A stretch of DNA of 20,919 bases from a virus. Below are positions 16,054 to 20,919 of the stretch, piece after piece. The stretch is from the IMG/VR virus record IMGVR_UViG_3300044612_002263, positions 1-20,919 of that record. One strand, given 5' to 3'. Position 1 is the stretch's first letter. Every line of letters begins with the position of its first letter. Both the position numbers and the translations under genes were made by a program. The notes below the pieces were generated by a model. The model did no database searches. It saw only the letters and a list, made by a program, of their open reading frames with translations, and was not told where the DNA came from.

Positions 16054-16060
16054 GGATTTG

Positions 16061-16387
16061 ATGAGCACTTTTTACATCAAAACTGGCGATACATCACCCG
16101 CCATCCGATACGCACTAGATCCGGCATCGGTGGTGCTGATCGGTGCGACGGTGCGGTTTCACATGCGGCAGCGACGGTCAAGGGGCGGGGCCACCGTGAA
16201 AGATGCTACGGCTGTGGTTGTGACAGCAACGGGCACGCCAACGGTCGAATATCAGTGGGATACAGCCGACACTGCCAACGCTGGCACGTTTGAGGCAGAG
16301 TTTGAAATCACGTATTCCAATGGCAAGATCGAGACATTCCCAAATGACGGATTTATTTCTGTAAAAGTTTCGGAAGACATTAGATAG
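16061..16387 (+). CDS. BppU-like N-terminal domain protein (baseplate/tail adaptor)
   Basis: A 108-residue protein starting MSTFYIKTGDTSPAIRYAL. The pattern of GATVRFHMRQ, then a VVVTATGTPTVEYQWD strand, DTANAGTFEAEFEITYSNG and ETFPNDGFISVKV matches the N-terminal domain of BppU / DUF2479 baseplate proteins, which attaches receptor-binding proteins to the tail tip. Here the domain stands alone, without the usual long C-terminal part. The ATG at 16061 is chosen over upstream in-frame codons because it removes the overlap and has AGGA 6 bases upstream. It is probably a small adaptor for one of the nearby fibre-like proteins. Confidence 0.72.
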   Translation: MSTFYIKTGDTSPAIRYALDPASVVLIGATVRFHMRQRRSRGGATVKDATAVVVTATGTPTVEYQWDTADTANAGTFEAEFEITYSNGKIETFPNDGFISVKVSEDIR

Positions 16388-16406
16388 ATGAGCACTTGTA
16401 TGATCT

Positions 16407-16416
16407 GGAAAGCTGG
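16407..16416 (+). promoter_or_regulatory. GGAAAGCT element, copy 5
   Basis: GGAAAGCTGG lies 44 bases before the preferred start of the first lysis-cassette gene. A longer frame from 16388 would place the element inside coding DNA, but the other copies argue that this stretch is a leader. Confidence 0.4.
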
Positions 16417-16450
16417 AACAAATCGACACAGCTTCCACAGGCTGTTGATC

Positions 16451-16585
16451 ATGGATCTGAAAGATTTTATCGGCGTGGCAGTGCCGATGACGGTGCTGCA
16501 CCTAGTCTTATTCCTGCCGGCGTGGTGGGTGTTGACTGAGGTCCCCGCGCTTAGAGGCTGGATGGCAGGGAGGCTGAAGCCGTGA
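16451..16585 (+). CDS. 44-residue membrane protein, lysis cassette
   Basis: A short protein with one clear membrane segment, IGVAVPMTVLHLVLFLPAWW, and a short basic end (LRGWMAGRLKP). The ATG at 16451 is preferred. A longer form from 16388, directly after the previous stop, would add 21 residues of unlikely sequence containing the GGAAAGCT element. The stop overlaps the next start as GTGA. Position before two further membrane proteins and a wall enzyme suggests a holin, antiholin or small spanin-like role. No family recognised. Confidence 0.6.
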   Translation: MDLKDFIGVAVPMTVLHLVLFLPAWWVLTEVPALRGWMAGRLKP

Positions 16586-17118
16586 GTGAGGATCTAAGCC
16601 AAGGCGGTCAGCACGTCCCTTTGAGCGATATGGCCGGCTTGTTTAACATGCTAAATCGAGCATGTGGCGAATTATCAGACGTAAAAAAAGAACTTAAGGA
16701 TGTTACCTCTATGCAAGGTGACCTAAGGCTTTTATGCAGCGGACAAGACCGTATGGAGCGAACAATATCAGAAATTCAAAGAGATCATAAAGATGCGATT
16801 AAAAATATGAACGAACACGATAAAGATATTATCAAGCTTTCGGGTAGCGTTGAATTACAGGCAAAAGATATTCAACAATTACAGGACACTGTTAAAGAAA
16901 AGGGATGGGCCAAAGATACCAAGGAACTACAGGAGACTGTTAAAGGTTTACAGAATGATACGAAAGGTATTTTAATTAAAATGGCCGCAGTTGCGGGCGG
17001 CGTAAGCGTGGTGATCTGGGTAGTAACGCAGGGCATTGCGATGTACGACAAGCTGCCCCATGGTTCAGGCAAGGTGGGATCTTTTGTGCCCCCACCACTG
17101 GTGAGGTGGAGGGGGTGA
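16582..17118 (+). CDS. Coiled-coil protein with C-terminal membrane anchor
   Basis: A 178-residue protein starting at GTG with GGGAGG about 9 bases upstream and a GTGA overlap with the previous stop. Residues about 30-130 are a charged coiled coil (KKELKDVTSMQGDLRLL, ISEIQRDHKDAIKNMNEHDK, QQLQDTVKEK). About 132-155 form one membrane helix (MAAVAGGVSVVIWVVTQGIA), followed by a short Pro/Gly-rich tail. The build resembles XhlA-type or other coiled-coil lysis accessory proteins, though longer than XhlA. The coiled-coil DNA is AT-rich while both ends are GC-rich. It probably works with the neighbouring holin candidates; the exact role is inferred. Confidence 0.65.
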   Translation: MSEDLSQGGQHVPLSDMAGLFNMLNRACGELSDVKKELKDVTSMQGDLRLLCSGQDRMERTISEIQRDHKDAIKNMNEHDKDIIKLSGSVELQAKDIQQLQDTVKEKGWAKDTKELQETVKGLQNDTKGILIKMAAVAGGVSVVIWVVTQGIAMYDKLPHGSGKVGSFVPPPLVRWRG

Positions 17119-17327
17119 CCCGCTACATAAGCTGGTGTCTTGGGTTTGCCGGTTTCTGCCTACTGGCTGGCGCAGGAGTTGGGGTTCTTGACTGGTGGAA
17201 TTGCACGAAACATGCTGGCGGCAAAGCCTGTGCTGAAAGCCGCACCGTTGCAATCGTTGCCCTTACCGGTGCAGCCACCACAGCGCTAGGCATTGCCGTG
17301 CCAAACCGCACCCACGGCCCGAAATGA
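17115..17327 (+). CDS. Two-helix membrane protein, holin candidate
   Basis: A 70-residue protein with two hydrophobic segments, YISWCLGFAGFCLLAGAGVG and VAIVALTGAATTALGIAVP, separated by a short loop with two cysteines (WNCTKHAGGKACAE). A basic end follows. The size and topology fit a class II holin. The GTG at 17115 gives a GTGA overlap with the previous gene; a GTG at 17106 is possible but nearer its own GGAGG. Third in a row of coupled lysis-type genes. The call rests on topology and place, not on family similarity. Confidence 0.6.
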   Translation: MTRYISWCLGFAGFCLLAGAGVGVLDWWNCTKHAGGKACAESRTVAIVALTGAATTALGIAVPNRTHGPK

Positions 17328-17332
17328 TGATC

Positions 17333-17623
17333 CTAGGCGGGCTGAAGCTGAAACGACCGTAGTAACACTTCCTGCCATGGCACAAGGTCTCTGGGTGACG
17401 TGTCTTCCCTAGTCATAATCACCGGCTCAGAATTGATAATTTGCGCCTTGGTGTCGCTGAGTATCTTTACCGTCACCCCAACGACCCCTCGATGGATGCA
17501 CGGGGCGTTGAGCATCGTGCCACCAGGCAGAAGGTCAAAGGCACGGCCCATGATGCCAACATCAGACCTCCCTGGCACGGGAAACACCCGCTGAAGATCC
17601 CAGGAGAAAGCGGCGGTGGGCAC
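17333..17623 (-). CDS. Possible antisense small gene in the lysis cassette
   Basis: The 353-base gap 17328-17680 has no convincing + strand gene, but the - strand holds a 96-residue frame starting at GTG. Its sequence looks protein-like: FSWDLQRVFPVPGRSDVGI, then RAFDLLPGGTMLNAPCI, VVGVTVKILSDTKAQIINS and a final PWQEVLLRSFQLQPA. An in-frame stop lies shortly upstream, so it does not continue into the - strand operon. No ribosome-binding site is visible. I do not recognise it. It may be an independently transcribed cargo gene, or chance. A + strand alternative (17400-17594) looks less protein-like. Confidence 0.42.
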   Translation of the reverse strand: MPTAAFSWDLQRVFPVPGRSDVGIMGRAFDLLPGGTMLNAPCIHRGVVGVTVKILSDTKAQIINSEPVIMTREDTSPRDLVPWQEVLLRSFQLQPA

Positions 17624-17655
17624 TATTGCCGTCTGGCGTCTGGGTTAGTTTACCG

Positions 17656-17665
17656 GGAAAGCTGG
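17656..17665 (+). promoter_or_regulatory. GGAAAGCT element, copy 6
   Basis: GGAAAGCTGG lies 25-28 bases before the start of the 51-residue gene that leads into the wall enzyme. It is the last + strand copy. Confidence 0.42.
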
Positions 17666-17680
17666 CTCAGGTGCCAGGTA

Positions 17681-17836
17681 ATGATGACGTGCGGGTTGAT
17701 CCGCCTAATCTGCGAAGAGCCGCAGGATCCCCCGACGCGGGCGCGGTTTGTTGACGTGCCGCCATGGCGTGCCGGCATTGCGACGTTGCTGCTGCGAATC
17801 CGGGGCTGGCGTGTTGTGTCTCGGTGGCCGCTGTGA
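17681..17836 (+). CDS. 51-residue protein coupled to the wall enzyme
   Basis: A short frame with two start codons in a row (ATGATG at 17681) and AGGT just upstream. It ends in a GTGA overlap with the enzyme gene, so it may act mainly as a leader that couples translation. The protein has two cysteines (TCGLIRLICEE) and a basic end (LLLRIRGWRVVSRWPL) with mild amphipathic character. A longer open frame reaches back to 17441, but the GGAAAGCT element and the ATGATG start favour the short form. No family is recognised. Confidence 0.55.
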   Translation: MMTCGLIRLICEEPQDPPTRARFVDVPPWRAGIATLLLRIRGWRVVSRWPL

Positions 17837-18372
17837 AGACACCGGTCTGGCCGCCAGGGATGGTGGGCCCTAGGATCCGGCCTAGCCTGCGACCTGGTGA
17901 TCACCATCTGATCGCCAATGACATTGCCGAAACCATGACAGGGTGGACGCATGACGGGCGTCGGTTGTGGCAAATTCTATGCCTTTGTCGTGGCCAGGGG
18001 ATGGAGACTGAATGGCGTCGGACCGGTGAGGACACCCCGCCGGGGCTTTACCTGATCGGCAAGATTTACCGAGACTACGAAGAGGATCCACGCCCAAGGC
18101 TTACCGCCGATCGTCGCGCCTACGGCTGGTACAGCTTTGATATGGAAGGACAGGAGGGCCAGGAGGGCCCAACAAGCAAGCCGTATCGAGACGGCATCAT
18201 GGTGCATGGTGGTGGCAGTGCCTGCGGCTGGCCTGGAGCGTGGGCGCCAAGGCAGGACCTGTACCCAACCCTTGGCTGCATCCGGCTGCATAACATTGAC
18301 CTGCGCGACCGCATCCTTCCGTTAACGCAACTGGGTCGGATCTGGGTATCAGTGCTGCAGGAGGCGGGCTAG
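17833..18372 (+). CDS. YkuD-fold L,D-transpeptidase-like wall enzyme
   Basis: A 179-residue protein with the active-site pattern of the YkuD (L,D-transpeptidase) family: His125 in MVHGGGSACGW and Cys149/Arg151 in YPTLGCIRLHN, with TPPGLYLIGKI at about 68-78 as the usual leading strand. Members join or cleave peptidoglycan stem peptides using the cysteine. The GTG start overlaps the previous stop as GTGA, giving a start just before the conserved RPGDHHLIANDIAETMTGW region; longer frames only add improbable sequence. No signal peptide is present, so export would need a holin, as for a classical endolysin. It sits after holin candidates, where the lysin is expected. I recall related proteins in picocyanobacterial genomes. 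Lysis versus wall remodelling is not decided. Confidence 0.82.
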   Translation: MKTPVWPPGMVGPRIRPSLRPGDHHLIANDIAETMTGWTHDGRRLWQILCLCRGQGMETEWRRTGEDTPPGLYLIGKIYRDYEEDPRPRLTADRRAYGWYSFDMEGQEGQEGPTSKPYRDGIMVHGGGSACGWPGAWAPRQDLYPTLGCIRLHNIDLRDRILPLTQLGRIWVSVLQEAG

Positions 18373-18586
18373 ACGCCAGGGTCTGGCAGCAGAGGGGTCC
18401 TACGGCTGGCCCGGCAACACCAGTGGTCGCCAGGGTGATCCCGTGCTCTCGGCATAGGCGCCTCATCTTGTGCCAAGCGTCGGCTCCAGAGTACGCCTCA
18501 ACGCAATGGACACCAGCGCAGATACGCCAGACCAATCGACCGCCTATTGTGATGACCTCCTGGACTGGAACCACTGGATCAATCAT
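18197..18586 (-). CDS. Early-region protein convergent with the wall enzyme gene
   Basis: A 129-residue frame. The first 70 residues look real: QEVITIGGRLVWRICAGV, HCVEAYSGADAWHKMRRLCR, EHGITLATTGVAG. The last about 58 residues lie antisense to the end of the L,D-transpeptidase gene and are Cys/Ala/Pro-rich without a natural pattern. Either the gene has a poorly constrained tail formed by the overlap, or a truncation has removed the original stop. Start uncertain: an in-frame CTG lies slightly upstream, and no clear ribosome-binding site precedes the ATG. It is the last gene of the - strand series. Confidence 0.45.
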   Translation of the reverse strand: MIDPVVPVQEVITIGGRLVWRICAGVHCVEAYSGADAWHKMRRLCREHGITLATTGVAGPAVGPLCCQTLASSPPPAALIPRSDPVALTEGCGRAGQCYAAGCSQGLGTGPALAPTLQASRRHCHHHAP

Positions 18587-18660
18587 CTGGGGCGCCGCTG
18601 CTGTGCTCCAGGTTTCCAGGATGGCGGGATGGGGTCGCTATGGCATCGCAGGGGCGCGGT

Positions 18661-18831
18661 TCACGGGTCCAGCTCGTCAGCGATGCGGAATAGCCGATCC
18701 GGCGTCAATGGTTCAGGCGACTTGAGCAGCGCCAGGGCCCTGAAGCCCTGGGCAACGGCCTCGTTCAGGGCTGGGCTATCCTTGAACGCAGCCAGGATTG
18801 CCAGGGTGTCGGGGCTCTTGGGGGTGCTCAA
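18661..18831 (-). CDS. 56-residue early protein with TTG start
   Basis: A short frame that begins TTG inside the previous stop (TTGA overlap), with AGGA about 5 bases upstream. The protein is helical (LAILAAFKDSPALNEAVAQG, then LALLKSPEPLTPDRLFRIAD) and ends ELDP. No ATG or GTG alternative lies in the N-terminal part. The same kind of overlap joins the genes before it, which supports the unusual start. No known family; a small DNA-binding or regulatory protein would fit, but nothing in the sequence demonstrates this. Confidence 0.5.
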   Translation of the reverse strand: MSTPKSPDTLAILAAFKDSPALNEAVAQGFRALALLKSPEPLTPDRLFRIADELDP

Positions 18832-19016
18832 GGTTTCCTGTATTCAGAGAGCGATCTGGTCAGCTCCATGGATGCACGTCGAACAGCGCCAGATGGGGCC
18901 GTGCCGGTCAAGTTTGGGCCGCCTGCTTCCCAATAGGCCAACAAAAGCTCGCTCCGGTTGATAAATTCACGGGCTGCTTTCATCGCGGTCCTGAGTTTTT
19001 GTTCCTTGGTTTTCAC
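18828..19016 (-). CDS. 62-residue early protein, seam-coupled
   Basis: Starts at GTG overlapping the upstream stop as GTGA, with GGGGAGGTGGAGG directly before it. A longer frame from 19061 would add the improbable MLPQSVSAGMGGGGG, which is the seam read in the wrong frame. The protein reads MKTKEQKLRTAMKAAREFIN and then NRSELLLAYWEAGGPNL and ELTRSLSEYRKP: helical and basic at first, no cysteine. It may be a small regulatory protein; family unknown. Codon use matches its neighbours. Confidence 0.6.
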   Translation of the reverse strand: MKTKEQKLRTAMKAAREFINRSELLLAYWEAGGPNLTGTAPSGAVRRASMELTRSLSEYRKP

Positions 19017-19030
19017 GCCTCCACCTCCCC
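19013..19030 (-). repeat. Gene-boundary repeat, copy A
   Basis: GGGGAGGTGGAGGCGTGA on the - strand. It codes the GEVEA ending of one gene, its stop, and the ribosome-binding site of the next. An exact copy lies at 19279-19296. Confidence 0.7.
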
Positions 19031-19279
19031 CCATGCCGGCGCTGACACTCTGTGGCAACACTTAGAGCACAGGTAATGTCCATCTGTTTCGCAATCGGCA
19101 AAGTCTTCCAGCTTGCGGGGGCGGGGCTCAAATGCCGGGCAGGGGCTGTCTGGGTCCCGGTTACCTGGCACGCCGACCGGCTTTCTACTGGTGGCCTCCA
19201 TCCCCCTCGCATAACGGCGATAGGCCCATTTTGCGATCGACAAATAAGCGTCTGCCAGTGTTGGAATTTGAACTAACAT
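19013..19279 (-). CDS. Zinc-ribbon early protein, 88 residues
   Basis: Starts at ATG 19279, overlapping the previous stop as TGATG; a GTG three bases earlier is an alternative. Residues about 1-25 are helical (LADAYLSIAKWAYRRYARG). The middle is a proline-rich linker. The second half holds cysteines spaced as a small zinc ribbon: CPAFEPRP, then DCETDGHYLCSKCCHR. This DCETDGHYLC...C ending is a pattern I have seen in phage early proteins; metal binding is likely, the target unknown. It ends GEVEA, identical to the ending of the gene before it. Confidence 0.65.
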   Translation of the reverse strand: MLVQIPTLADAYLSIAKWAYRRYARGMEATSRKPVGVPGNRDPDSPCPAFEPRPRKLEDFADCETDGHYLCSKCCHRVSAPAWGEVEA

Positions 19280-19296
19280 CACGCCTCCACCTCCCC
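19279..19296 (-). repeat. Gene-boundary repeat, copy B
   Basis: Exact second copy of GGGGAGGTGGAGGCGTGA, again coding GEVEA, stop and the next ribosome-binding site. A related GGGGAGGTGGCGGA at 19514-19527 lies inside the long gene, where no stop follows. Confidence 0.7.
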
Positions 19297-20370
19297 GGCC
19301 TGGGGCGCTGGCACTTGGGCGGATTGCGCGGCCCGATTCAGTCGCTGCAGGTGTTTTGAGGCACGGTTAAGCGTGGCGTACCAATCGTATTTTTCCATTT
19401 CATACAGAAAATCGGCAATTTCCTCTATGCCACCTGCTAACAGCACAATGTTTCCTGAAGTTTCATCATCTGTCGCTACATCCCCAGCCAGCCGCTCACT
19501 CACTGGCCCCAGCTCCGCCACCTCCCCAGCCCCGGCCTCCACTCCAACGCCATACACCGCTCTGGTCTGGCTGTCCCAGGGCCCAACCGCCGCCCGCTTG
19601 AGCACAGCCACGACCGTATCGATGGCGCTATGCCAGGCCTCACCCTCGGTCCCGCTATGGCCGCCTGAGTACGTGTGGCAGCCCTGGGCTAGGCGAATGG
19701 CGTCTAGGTATGTGGGGCCAGGCTCCGGCGCTGGCGGGGTGGCCAGGTTTTCCCCAGGCGCTGGAGCTGCGGCAGGGGGGTGCCCCCGGCGGGCAAGGAT
19801 GGCGCGGGCTTCACTCCATCCGTCTTCGACGCCCTCGCGCCATGCGCTGCGGTACTGCATCGCCATGGTCGTAGGGATGTTCGGCGGCTCAACTGGCAGC
19901 AGGTCCGCTGCACTCGGCGCTTCCCCCTTCTCCGGCGCCGGCGGGGTGGCGGGGGTGCCACAGCGAGTAAGGCGCTCGTTCATTCCCTGTTGGCACGCAG
20001 CCTTGGCATCGTCCACGGAATTGAACGCCGCGTACCAGTCCCCCCAGGGCGTCTCATCAACAGTTGGGCTATCGTATTCCTTCCAGCCTTTCCAAGTAAT
20101 AAGGAATCGACCGAACGGTGTTTCGGCAATGCAATGGTCGTATCTACACGCTTCGCTGGGTGGCATGTTATCGGTCCATTGAAGACGTGGCCCTTCCCTC
20201 TCCGGCTCAGCCTTCAGGGCGGCGCGCAATTCCTGAACAAGCTCCGGCGACAGGTAGACGGCGGTGCCGCGATTGGCTGCCTGCTGGAAGGTGTCCAGTG
20301 CGGCGCAAATGATGGGGGTGCTCATGGTTCTGGGTCGATGGGTAATTTGGATTTGATCGGGCATGGTCAT
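19279..20370 (-). CDS. Multi-domain early protein with Pro/Ala linkers
   Basis: A 363-residue protein whose ATG overlaps the previous stop as ATGA; ATGs at 20364 and 20325 are alternatives, and the last would give the plausible start MSTPIICAALDTF. Domains: about 16-50 helical (TFQQAANRGTAVYLSPELVQ); about 60-125 a small domain familiar from phage early regions (AETPFGRFLITWKGW ... WYAAFNSVDDAKAACQQG); linker ATPPAPEKG; about 165-200 helical (YRSAWREGVEDGWSEARAIL); linker PAAAPAPGENLATPPAPEPG; about 225-350 two further helical parts divided by VEAGAGEVAELG. It looks assembled from several formerly separate small proteins. Function unknown, probably host takeover or regulation. Confidence 0.68.
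   Translation of the reverse strand: MTMPDQIQITHRPRTMSTPIICAALDTFQQAANRGTAVYLSPELVQELRAALKAEPEREGPRLQWTDNMPPSEACRYDHCIAETPFGRFLITWKGWKEYDSPTVDETPWGDWYAAFNSVDDAKAACQQGMNERLTRCGTPATPPAPEKGEAPSAADLLPVEPPNIPTTMAMQYRSAWREGVEDGWSEARAILARRGHPPAAAPAPGENLATPPAPEPGPTYLDAIRLAQGCHTYSGGHSGTEGEAWHSAIDTVVAVLKRAAVGPWDSQTRAVYGVGVEAGAGEVAELGPVSERLAGDVATDDETSGNIVLLAGGIEEIADFLYEMEKYDWYATLNRASKHLQRLNRAAQSAQVPAPQAGEVEA
19723..19950 (-). repeat. Direct repeat coding the ATPPAPE linker
   Basis: A 21-base block at 19723-19743 recurs at 19930-19950 with one substitution. On the - strand both code ATPPAPE, followed by PG or KG, and mark the two domain borders of the multi-domain early protein. Near-exact DNA identity rather than just similar residues suggests recombination or recent copying. 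Confidence 0.65.
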
Positions 20371-20918
20371 CTACAAATCTCGCGGCGGATAATACTGGCG
20401 CTGTGTTGCTGGCCCTGCCCGCAGAGCCAGTCGGCTACTTCCCGGCTCGCGAAGAAGGCGCTGCCAATGGGCAGCTCTCCGGCGTCCATGGCTGCCTGGG
20501 TAGACGGGCCCATTGCGCTCGCCACCCTTTCCACCAACCCACCAACAGGGGCAGTAGGCGGGGGAGTTGGGGTTGCTGGCGCCGGTGCAGCAGCCGGCCA
20601 TTCCGATGTTCGGATCCCGTGCTGCCGCATCACCGGGCGGATGGCGGCGAGTACCGTCGCCGCTTCGTCAATGTCGTGCATATCAAATCCTTCGTCGCCA
20701 ACGCGCGTGAGCACAGCTTCAGCCTTGGTCAAGGCATCGGCCAGGATCAGGGCATTGGCAACCGGGCCGGCATCCACAGGGGCGGCTGGTAATTGGCGAT
20801 GAAAACGGCGCGGCTCGCCAACGCCATCACAATCTGGGCAGGTTGCGGCTGGGTTTGAGGTTGAAATGCCGCCGAGGCGTTCATCAATCGTGCCTTCGCC
20901 GTCGCATGTTTCGCATAC
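20367..20918 (-). CDS. Zinc-ribbon early protein, 5' end outside window (partial)
   Basis: The frame is open to the right edge. A GTG at 20777 is not the likely start because the upstream codons are protein-like and hold two zinc-binding knuckles, CETCDGEG and CPDCDGVG, in the CxxCxGxG form of DnaJ-type zinc ribbons. After these come a helical part (NALILADALTKAEAVLTRVG, DIDEAATVLAAIRPVMRQHG), a linker PAAAPAPATPTPPPTAP, and a second part (GLVERVASAMGP ... PIGSAFFASREVADWLCGQG). The PAAAPAP linker is shared with the next gene, to which it is joined by ATGA. Probably an early regulatory or nucleic-acid-binding protein; the function is not known. Confidence 0.62.
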   Translation of the reverse strand, partial: VCETCDGEGTIDERLGGISTSNPAATCPDCDGVGEPRRFHRQLPAAPVDAGPVANALILADALTKAEAVLTRVGDEGFDMHDIDEAATVLAAIRPVMRQHGIRTSEWPAAAPAPATPTPPPTAPVGGLVERVASAMGPSTQAAMDAGELPIGSAFFASREVADWLCGQGQQHSASIIRREICR

Positions 20919-20919
20919 T

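Noticed and set aside
16031-16060. In-frame upstream extension of the BppU-like gene
   Set aside because: It overlaps the end of the repeat-protein gene and lacks the family's N-terminus; the ATG at 16061 with AGGA fits.
17441-17680. Long + strand frame joining into the 51-residue gene
   Set aside because: The added N-terminal part is His/Arg/Pro-rich without protein-like pattern and spans the GGAAAGCT element; the ATGATG start at 17681 explains the coding part better.
18373-18400. Short GCCAG-GGT-CTGGC hairpin after the wall enzyme gene as a terminator
   Set aside because: The stem is only 5 bp and no U-tract follows on either strand.
18827-19061. Longer form of the 62-residue early gene with a GGGGG stretch
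   Set aside because: The extra residues are the seam repeat read in another frame; the GTG in the GTGA overlap is the better start.
19780-20802. Long + strand frames opposite the early genes (340 and 269 residues)
   Set aside because: They are shadows of GC-rich - strand genes: Ser/Ala/Arg-rich, no protein pattern, while the - strand frames show zinc motifs, linkers and coupled starts.
1-20919. HIP1 octamer GCGATCGC as a cyanobacterial marker
   Set aside because: No copy was seen by eye. Its lack does not exclude a picocyanobacterial host, many of which lack HIP1 enrichment.

Overview
The window is one side of a tailed-phage (siphovirus-like) genome or prophage. Virion genes fill the + strand from the left edge to about 18.4 kb. 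Small early-type genes on the - strand run towards them from the right edge. No integrase, terminase, portal or host gene is visible, so phage versus prophage cannot be decided. The host is inferred, with moderate confidence, to be a picocyanobacterium (Synechococcus/Cyanobium type): several virion proteins and the YkuD-type enzyme match protein patterns I associate with cyanophages and picocyanobacterial prophages. Base composition is GC-rich with AT-richer islands, and I saw no HIP1 octamer (GCGATCGC).

Layout, + strand. 2-208 is the end of a small tail protein. 210-9716 is the tail module: tape measure, distal-tail candidate, 950-residue hub/fibre protein, a cyanophage-type virion protein and several small structural proteins, mostly joined by ATGA or TGATG overlaps. 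9709-13217 is the head module: a 46-residue protein, a coiled-coil scaffold candidate, the major capsid protein, a decoration candidate and two small head-associated proteins. 13258-16387 holds accessory virion proteins: two tandem paralogues, a protein built from about twelve 20/23-residue repeats, and a BppU-like adaptor. 16451-18372 is a lysis cassette: three small membrane proteins chained by GTGA overlaps, then a YkuD-fold L,D-transpeptidase-like enzyme where an endolysin would be expected. A possible antisense gene (17333-17623) lies inside it.

Layout, - strand. 20918 down to about 18197 is a chain of small genes with ATGA, TGATG, GTGA and TTGA junctions. They carry zinc-ribbon cysteines, proline/alanine linkers and a repeated gene-boundary sequence that serves both as the 3' end of one gene and as the ribosome-binding site of the next. 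This suggests a modular, shuffled early region.

Two short repeated motifs are the least explained content. GGAAAGCT occurs six times on the + strand only, each in a gap 25-46 bases before a start codon. GGCGTGATGCC occurs four times, only in the leaders of the scaffold and capsid genes, both of which lack a Shine-Dalgarno sequence. Also unusual are the position of the capsid module after the tail module, and several genes with GC-rich ends and an AT-richer middle.
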